64,000 nucleotides of DNA from Haberlea rhodopensis (lineage: Eukaryota; Streptophyta; Magnoliopsida; Lamiales; Gesneriaceae): positions 62,001-126,000 of the forward strand of contig CAJQUN010000014.1 in NCBI GenBank assembly GCA_907163345.1. The letters run 5' to 3'. A program made the translations under genes and the position numbers. The stretch's first letter is position 1; every line of letters starts with the position of its first letter. The notes under the pieces were generated by a model. That model saw only the letters and a program-made list of their open reading frames with translations. It searched no databases and was not told the DNA's origin. Shown here piece after piece: positions 58,279-64,000 of the stretch.

Positions 58279-58488
58279 CGCTCGATCGCCTGAAAAGAGG
58301 CGACCGATCGCCAAGGGACAGTAGCATTTTTACGGGTTAGGCGATCGATCGCCTAAAATGAGGCGACCAATCGCCGAGAGGCAGTAGCCAAATCAAAGGA
58401 ATGGCGATCGATCGCCATGTTTTGAGGCGACCGATCGCCGCAGTGAAAATTTTGAGGCGACCGATCGCCTGAGGGAAGCGATCGATCG
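58279..58488 (+). repeat. Four pairs of CGATCGATCG-type palindromes (LTR C)
   Basis: Sites at 58279, 58301, 58342, 58364, 58405, 58428, 58458 and 58479 (spacings 22, 41, 22, 41, 23, 30, 21), the same layout as LTR B. Several sites are one base off (CGACCGATCG). Confidence 0.88.
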
Positions 58489-58839
58489 CCGCCTGTGGAT
58501 TTTTGGGAAATGATTTATTTTGTCAAATTTTTGGTATTTGGCTATTATTTGGCTTCTAATATGGGGTTGTGTGATTGTGTAGAACCATCCCAGGTAGCAA
58601 CGCAACCAAGGAACTGAAGCCATATCAAATCCACTTTTGGAAAGGTAGCGTAGTGGACGTACGGGCACCCCAACGGTACATGTATCTTATATACTCATTG
58701 TTTATGCATTGTGGATGCGAGTATATATGTGGTATTGCATTGTGGATGCAAATACATGTTATGCATGATGTTTATAGATGCATATGATTATTGGTGCACA
58801 TCCCATGAGTCGTGGTCATCCCTTGATGATTTTAATGCT

Positions 58840-59040
58840 TGCCGCTATTTGTTTTGGTTCCGCTAAATGTGAAGCGAGGGGTGGGAGCGCCGCATGTCAC
58901 ATTTGAGTGTGGTTATCATATAGGGCGAGGAAAGGGTATTTGCTTCTCAATGAGAGGCGAGGGGTGGGAGTCCCGCATGTCCATTGAAGCGAGGTTATCC
59001 TATGCCGCCTATATGTAAATAAGCGAGGGGCATTAAAATA
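58840..59040 (+). repeat. Diverged hairpin minisatellite in LTR C
   Basis: Units such as CCGCTAAATGTGAAGCGAGG and GAAGCGAGGTTATCC. Weaker than in B and H. Confidence 0.6.
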
Positions 59041-59596
59041 CATTGTGATGGACAGACTAGGGATTGGTGATCAGTATTTGGTATTGATGAGCTGGTATAT
59101 GTCATGACATGTTTTGACCATTAAAAATAATCTGTTGATTATACTCATGAGTTATGGTACAGGGACAACTAAACGGGAAGCGTTTGAAATGCATGGGAAA
59201 ACAGGAAGTGTTTTATTATGATTATGCATTTACGCTTTATCTTCATATTGTGTTGAATATGAATGATTATTATTGCTCATGTTTGGGGGTTGTCCTTGTA
59301 GGTACACGTTTGGCATGATAGGAGGGCTAGACGGGTTGAGACAGTGAGCTTGAAGAGCATCTTTGGTAGATGAAGGACAGGATTATTTTGCCTAGTGTCT
59401 ACTCTAGGAGTAGTGTAAAACTAGTTGATAGCATTCATTTGATGGGGAATATAATTAATCCATTTTTGGTAGTCCTTATTTTTGGCATGTAATGCTTAAG
59501 CTCGTAAACTCAACACGTTATTTCTCACTCTGATTATTTTTTTTTAGCTCTATTATGCCTTGGTTCCGCATTTAAGGATTAGGGTCCTTACATTAG

Positions 59597-59608
59597 TGGT
59601 ATCAGAGC
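59597..59608 (+). promoter_or_regulatory. Primer binding site of C (tRNA-iMet)
   Basis: TGGTATCAGAGC, 5 nt after the LTR. Confidence 0.9.
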
Positions 59609-59805
59609 AGTGGTTAGAGAACCCGGGAACGAGTGAAGGGTAGCCTTAGCATGTTTGGCTAGGTGCTTACATTTGAAGCATGTTTATGCATGTGGTGCAT
59701 ATTGATGTATATCCTGTTATACTAACGTGCTTATTCTCATTCCTGTTATCTAACGGCATAACATATATATTGTCTTGGAATTGTTGTTAACATTTGTGTT
59801 ACAGC

Positions 59806-60480
59806 ATGGCTGCTAATGAGGAGGTTGGAGATGTTGGTAGTGTGAACGCAAGTATTGGTCAAGTGAACCCTCTACCTCCACCGGCCGTAGGCATGGAACC
59901 CGTAGCTCAGTTATTACTACCGGGTGAGATCAGTCTGACGCAATTTCTGTCTTACCATCCGCCCCGGTTTGAGGGGACAGAGTCCGGTGAAGAGGCTGAA
60001 GAGTGGTTGGAAAGACTTGAACAGATCTTTGTATCGGCTCCTTGTGCTGTTACAGCTTGGCTGAGGCTGGCGGAGTTTCAGTTAGCTAAGAAACCTCTCA
60101 TGTGGTAGAGGAGCACGGTGATGGAGCTAAGAACACTAGGTGCTGTTATTGATTGGACACTCTTCAGGACTAGGTTTCTGAACCGGTATTTTTCCGCAGC
60201 GGCGAGACAGACAAAGGAGGATGAATTTACGAGTTTGAAACAGGGGAACATGACGGTGTCAGACTATGCCACACGATACTCTTCGTTGCTGAGGTACGTT
60301 CCCCACATTGCCACCAATGGGCACACTAAGATGAGGAACTTTATGAAAGGGTTGCGACCGGAGCTCTATGACCGGGTTATCACCAATAACCCAACTTCTT
60401 TTGATGATGCTCTCACAAGGGCGGAGCTTGCCGAGCTTGGGGTGGGAGCTTATTCTAGTGCTATGCCACCACCGGTACCA
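59806..60480 (+). pseudogene. gag: C gag
   Basis: ATG at 59806 (MAANEEVGDVGS), preceded by TTTGTGTTACAG. It reads PGEISLTQFLSYHPPRFEG, WLERLEQIF, KKPLMW, then TAG at 60106-60108 where relatives have a second Trp, then VMELRTLG, TRFLNRYFSAAARQ, KMRNFMKGLRPELYDRVI and AELGVGAYSS. It runs out of frame near 60478 and ends at 60498. Confidence 0.92.
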
Positions 60481-61240
60481 GCAACAGAGGCAGACTAATG
60501 ACAGCTTGAGGCCTCGGGGAGAGCCATTTAAACCCCGTGGTGCCTCTTCATCTTCGCGATTTGGTGGAAAGAAATTCTTTGAACAGAAGCAGGAGGGCAA
60601 GAAGGGCAATTGGTCCGCCAACCGAGGATCTTCACAAGGGAATAGGCCGGGAGAGCCTAGGTGCGACAATTGTGGAGGGCCACATTCTTCAAACAAGTGT
60701 CCTGCCTGTTATATCTGTGGCAAGATGGGCCACATCGCTCGGTATTGCCCCACCCGGGGAGGACAGTCAGAGTTTCAGGGCAACAAGCCGAGGTTTGATG
60801 ATAGGACTGTGCAGCAGAGGCAGCAGTTTGGGCCTCGACCGTCGGGAGGTCAGACAGTAGGACCGCCCCAGGGACAGGTGTATGCACTGACCAGAGAGCA
60901 GGCCCAGGCAGCCCCAGAGGAGGTGATCGCCGGTATGTGTCATTTATTTACGTACCCTGCTTTTATTTTGATCGATACAGGTGCCTCCCACTCTTTTGTA
61001 TCGGTGGGTTTTGTGGAAAGACACCATATGCGCACGTCTTCTTTACCCGCGCCTCTTTTAGTCTCAACACCCACTGGAAGAAATGTCGTTGCTGATCAGT
61101 TTATGGCAGACTGCCTCATTTATTTTGAGGGCAACGAATTGAGGTCAGACTTGATTGTGTTGGGCATGTCAGACTTCGACTGCATCTTGGTTGATATTCT
61201 GAACAGATATCAGGCAGTGGTAGATTGCCGGCAGAGGACA
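60481..61240 (+). pseudogene. pol: C nucleocapsid and protease
   Basis: Shifted frame: SLRPRGEPFKPRGASSSSRF, zinc knuckle CYICGKMGHIARYC (CX2CX4HX4C intact), QGQVYALTREQ, protease ILIDTGASHSFVS (intact). A 3-bp loss changes the IVGIDVL of relatives to ILVDIL. It leaves frame near 61240 after CRQRTV. Confidence 0.92.
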
Positions 61241-62971
61241 GTGAGTTCAGACCCGAGTTGGGCAGTCAGTGGACTTTCTATGGCAACGGTTCTCGTGCGA
61301 AGATTCCATTGATTTCAGCGATCAAGATGACTCAGTTGTTGGAACGTGGCCACACGGGCTATCTCATTTATGCCGTGGACACGTCTGGGAAGAGTAAAGA
61401 ACTAAGAGTTGAGGATGTGCCAGTGGTAGCAGAGTTTGCTGATGTATTCCCAGAAGAGATCCCAGGATTCCCACCGGCTAGGGAAGTTGAGTTTGGGATC
61501 GAGCTGTTGCCAGGGACATCCGCTATCTCTCGTGCACCTTATAGGATGGCACCGGCTGAGTTGAGAGAGTTGAAAGAACAGCTGCAGGATCTCCTGGACA
61601 AGGGATATATACGCCCGAGCGTGTCACCATGGGGCGCACCAGTTCTCTTTGTGAAGAAGAAGGACGGTTCGATGCGGTTGTGCATCGATTACCGGCAACT
61701 GAATAAGGCTACAGTGAAGAACAAGTATCCTCTCCCAACGATAGATGACTTGTTTGATCAGTTGCAAGGTACCAGGGTGTATAGCAAGATTGATTTGAGA
61801 TCCGGGTATCATCAGATTCGAGTCAGAGAGGAAGATGTGCAGAAGACAACATTCCGGACCCGATATGGACATTATGAGTTCCTAGTGATGCCGTTCGGCG
61901 TGACGAATACTCCAGCAGTCTTTATGAGTCTGATGAACAGAGTGTTTCAGCCGTATCTTGATCAGTTCGTCATTGTGTTTATTGACGACATTCTCATCTA
62001 CTCCCGGAGTGAGGAAGAGCATGTGAAACACATGAGGACAGTGCTTCAGATTCTCAGAGAGCATCAGTTGTATGCTAAGCTCAGTAAGTGTGAATTTTGG
62101 CTGAGCAGTGTAGTGTTTCTGGGGCATGTCATATCGAGCAGCGGGATATCTGTAGATCCCAAGAAGATTGAGGCTGTGATGGAGTGGGCTGCCCCCACTT
62201 CTGTGCCTGAGATTCGGAGCTTCCTTGGCTTGGCCGGATATTATCGACGCTTTGTCGAGGGCTTTTCGAAGATTGCCAAGCCGCTGACACAGTTGAATCA
62301 GAAGGGAGTGCCTTTCTTTTGGTCAGAAGCTTGTGAGGAGAGCTTCCAGGAGTTAAAGCACCGGTTGACGACGGCGCCAGTGTTAGTGATCCCTACGGAG
62401 AACTCCAGATTTATTCTGTATACTGACGCATCACTTCAGGGCCTTGGGTGTGTTCTGATGCAAGATAAGCATGTGGTAGCTTATGCATCGAGGCAGTTGA
62501 AGCCGCATGAGACCAGATATCCAGTTCATGACTTGGAATTGGCGGCTATCATCTTCGCCCTGAAGATTTGGAGGCATTATTTGTATGGTACGTCGTTTAC
62601 CATATACACGGATCACAAGAGCCTCAAGTTTTTATTCACTCAGGCGGAGCTGAACATGAGGCAGAGGAGATGGATGGACCTACTCAAGGACTATGATTGC
62701 GAGTTAGAGTACCATCCCGGGAAAGCCAATTTGACAGCAGACGCTTTGAGCCTGAAAGTGAGGAGTTCTGCTGAGGACGTCATCCATTTGTCGGCTATGA
62801 TGACCTCCTATTGCCATCTGGGCTATGATTTTGACATTGATGCATCACCTGTGTATGTATCGACCTTGTTAGCTGATCCAGATATCTATGAGGACATCAG
62901 GAGAGCTCAGAGGTCAGATGATGAGGTTCAGAGGTGGTTATCTTTAGTACATCTTGGTCAGCCAACTGAAA
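61241..62971 (+). pseudogene. pol: C reverse transcriptase and RNase H
   Basis: RT with LLDKGYIRPSVSPWGAP, LCIDYRQLN, KIDLRSGYHQ, MPFGVTNTP and FIDDILIYS. RNase H with LYTDASLQG, HDLELAAIIF, YTDHKSL and ADALS, so all expected catalytic residues are present. One extra base near 62970 (PTEIQSGR* against FRVADDG) ends the frame. Confidence 0.93.
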
Positions 62972-64000
62972 TTCAGAGTGGCCGATGACGGGTCTTTGAG
63001 ATTGGGTGACCGTTGGGTGGTTCCGAGTACGCCGGAGTTGCGTAAAGGGATCTTGGAGCGAGCTCATAGTAGCAGACTTAGCATCCACCCAGGCGGGAAG
63101 AAGATGTATAAAGATCTGCGTGGTCAGTTTTGGTGGAAGAGAATGAAGAGTGACGTCGTCGCTTTTGTAAAGAGGTGTTTGATCTGCCAGCAGGTTAAGG
63201 CAGAGAGACAGAGACCTGGCGGCGAGTTGAGAAGCTTGGAGATACCGAAGTGGAAGTGGGAGCACATTTCCATGGACTTCGTGACTCATTTGCCGAGGAG
63301 TGCTTCAGGCTTTGATGCTATTTGGGTGATTGTGGACAGATTGACTAAGGTAGCCCACTTTATCCCCTATAGCATGACTTTCACCTTTTTGAGGATGGCG
63401 CAGTTGTATATTAGAGATGTGGTGAGATTGCATGGGATCCCCGTTTCCATAGTGTCAGATCGAGATCCGCGATTCACATCTCATTTCTGGGAAGGTCTTC
63501 AGTCAGCCTTGGGAACTGAAGTCAGATTGAGCACTGCTTATCATCCTCAGACGGATGGCCAGACCGAGCGCACTATTCAGACGCTCGAGGACATGCTGAG
63601 AGCTTGTGTTTTGGAGTTCGATGCCTCTTGGCAGGATTCAGTGCCTTTGGTAGAGTTTTCTTATAACAATAGCTACCAGGCGAGTATTCAGATGGCTCCG
63701 TTTGAAGCTCTTTATGGCAGACGGTGTAGATCACCCTTGTGTTGGGATGATTTGGACCGCAAATCGGTCGGAGGACCGGAGTTGATTCGGGAGATGGAAG
63801 AAAAGATAAAGACGATAAGGCAGAAAATGAAAGCGGCCCAGGACAGACAGGCAGCTTATGCAAATAAACGGCGGAGACCGTTGGAATTTCGGTTGGGAGA
63901 TAAGGTCTTTTTGAAGATCTCGCCTTTCAGAGGCGTTGTACGTTTTGGGATGCGCGGGAAACTGTCTTCGAGGTATGTTGGACCGTACGAGATTTTGCAG
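62972..64000 (+). pseudogene. pol: C integrase, open to the window edge
   Basis: Frame TTC-AGA-GTG... starting 62972 is open for 343 codons with no stop. FRVADDGSLRLGDRWVV, zinc region SIHPGGKKMYKDL with CLICQQV, MDFVTHLP (first Asp), VSDRDPRFTSHFWEG (second Asp), AYHPQTDGQTERT (Glu), YGRRCRSPL, then KISPFRGVVRFGMRGKL. The chromodomain would lie beyond 64000. Only the upstream frameshift separates it from RT. Confidence 0.92.

Larger units (their letters stand above)
57551..59592 (+). repeat. 5' LTR of element C
   Basis: 2,042 bp, TGTGATATCCCC...GGGTCCTTACA. Leader with AAGAG|GTATGG (58030), palindrome pairs (58279-58488), putative exon (58583-58644) with a degenerate GTACGT module (right arm 58657-58662), hairpin array (58840-59040), long-range arms (59159-59169 and 59289-59299). 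Confidence 0.93.
57551..64000 (+). mobile_element. Tekay/Del-type Ty3/gypsy element C, cut by the right edge
   Basis: 5' LTR, Met-tRNA primer site, gag, protease, RT, RNase H, integrase; the 3' part lies outside. Inserted in D. Carries one gag stop and three frameshifts. Confidence 0.93.

Overview
The window reads as plant nuclear DNA made entirely of nested LTR retrotransposons. I found no host gene, rRNA, tRNA gene or CRISPR array. A flowering plant is indicated by chromodomain-bearing Ty3/gypsy elements of the Tekay/Del type, a long Sire-like Ty1/copia element with an extra env-like ORF, an Athila/Tat-like LTR with its usual 3' motifs, and initiator-Met tRNA primer sites. The env-like ORF resembles proteins I remember from Lamiales genomes, so a Lamiales host is possible but is only an inference.

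Layout. 1-24882 is a minus-strand Tekay element (A), running off the left edge. It is split by a 12.1-kb copia element (2440-14548, target duplication GATCC), a solo LTR H (19398-21436, CTGGG) and a solo LTR I (21569-23068, CGTAG). A 1.85-kb tandem duplication (16519-20215) repeats part of A together with the start of LTR H. A sits inside a non-coding element E (24883-31085), which sits inside element F (31086-35029). F holds solo LTR J (31653-34069, ATGGT). 35030-35979 is a G-type LTR fragment. 35980-54266 is a plus-strand Tekay element B. It carries a solo copia LTR in gag (38503-39816, TGGAA) and a complete 9-kb non-coding element G in pol (42231-51265, GGCGG). 54267-57550 is an Athila/Tat-like element D on the minus strand, cut by a plus-strand Tekay element C (57551 to the right edge).

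Coding state. Every gag and pol copy carries stops, single-base frameshifts or insertions, so nothing here looks autonomous. The 3' half of pol in C is open to the window edge. The two LTRs of G differ only in two simple-repeat lengths as far as I can read, so G is very young although it encodes no protein. It presumably borrows proteins from Tekay relatives, with which it shares LTR ends, primer site and the sequence before the 3' LTR.

Most interesting signal. LTRs of clearly different families share non-coding modules in the same order: (1) clusters of the palindrome CGATCGATCG arranged in pairs at a 20-23 bp pitch, each pair able to fold into a 10-14 bp hairpin; (2) a short putative exon ending in an inverted repeat GTACGT/ACGTAC; (3) arrays of small hairpins with CGCT/AGCG-type cores; (4) a long-range stem ACAGGRACA/TGTYYCTGT whose variable positions covary between families. 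The palindrome pairs also occur in the unrelated LTRs I and D. I know of no description of this architecture.
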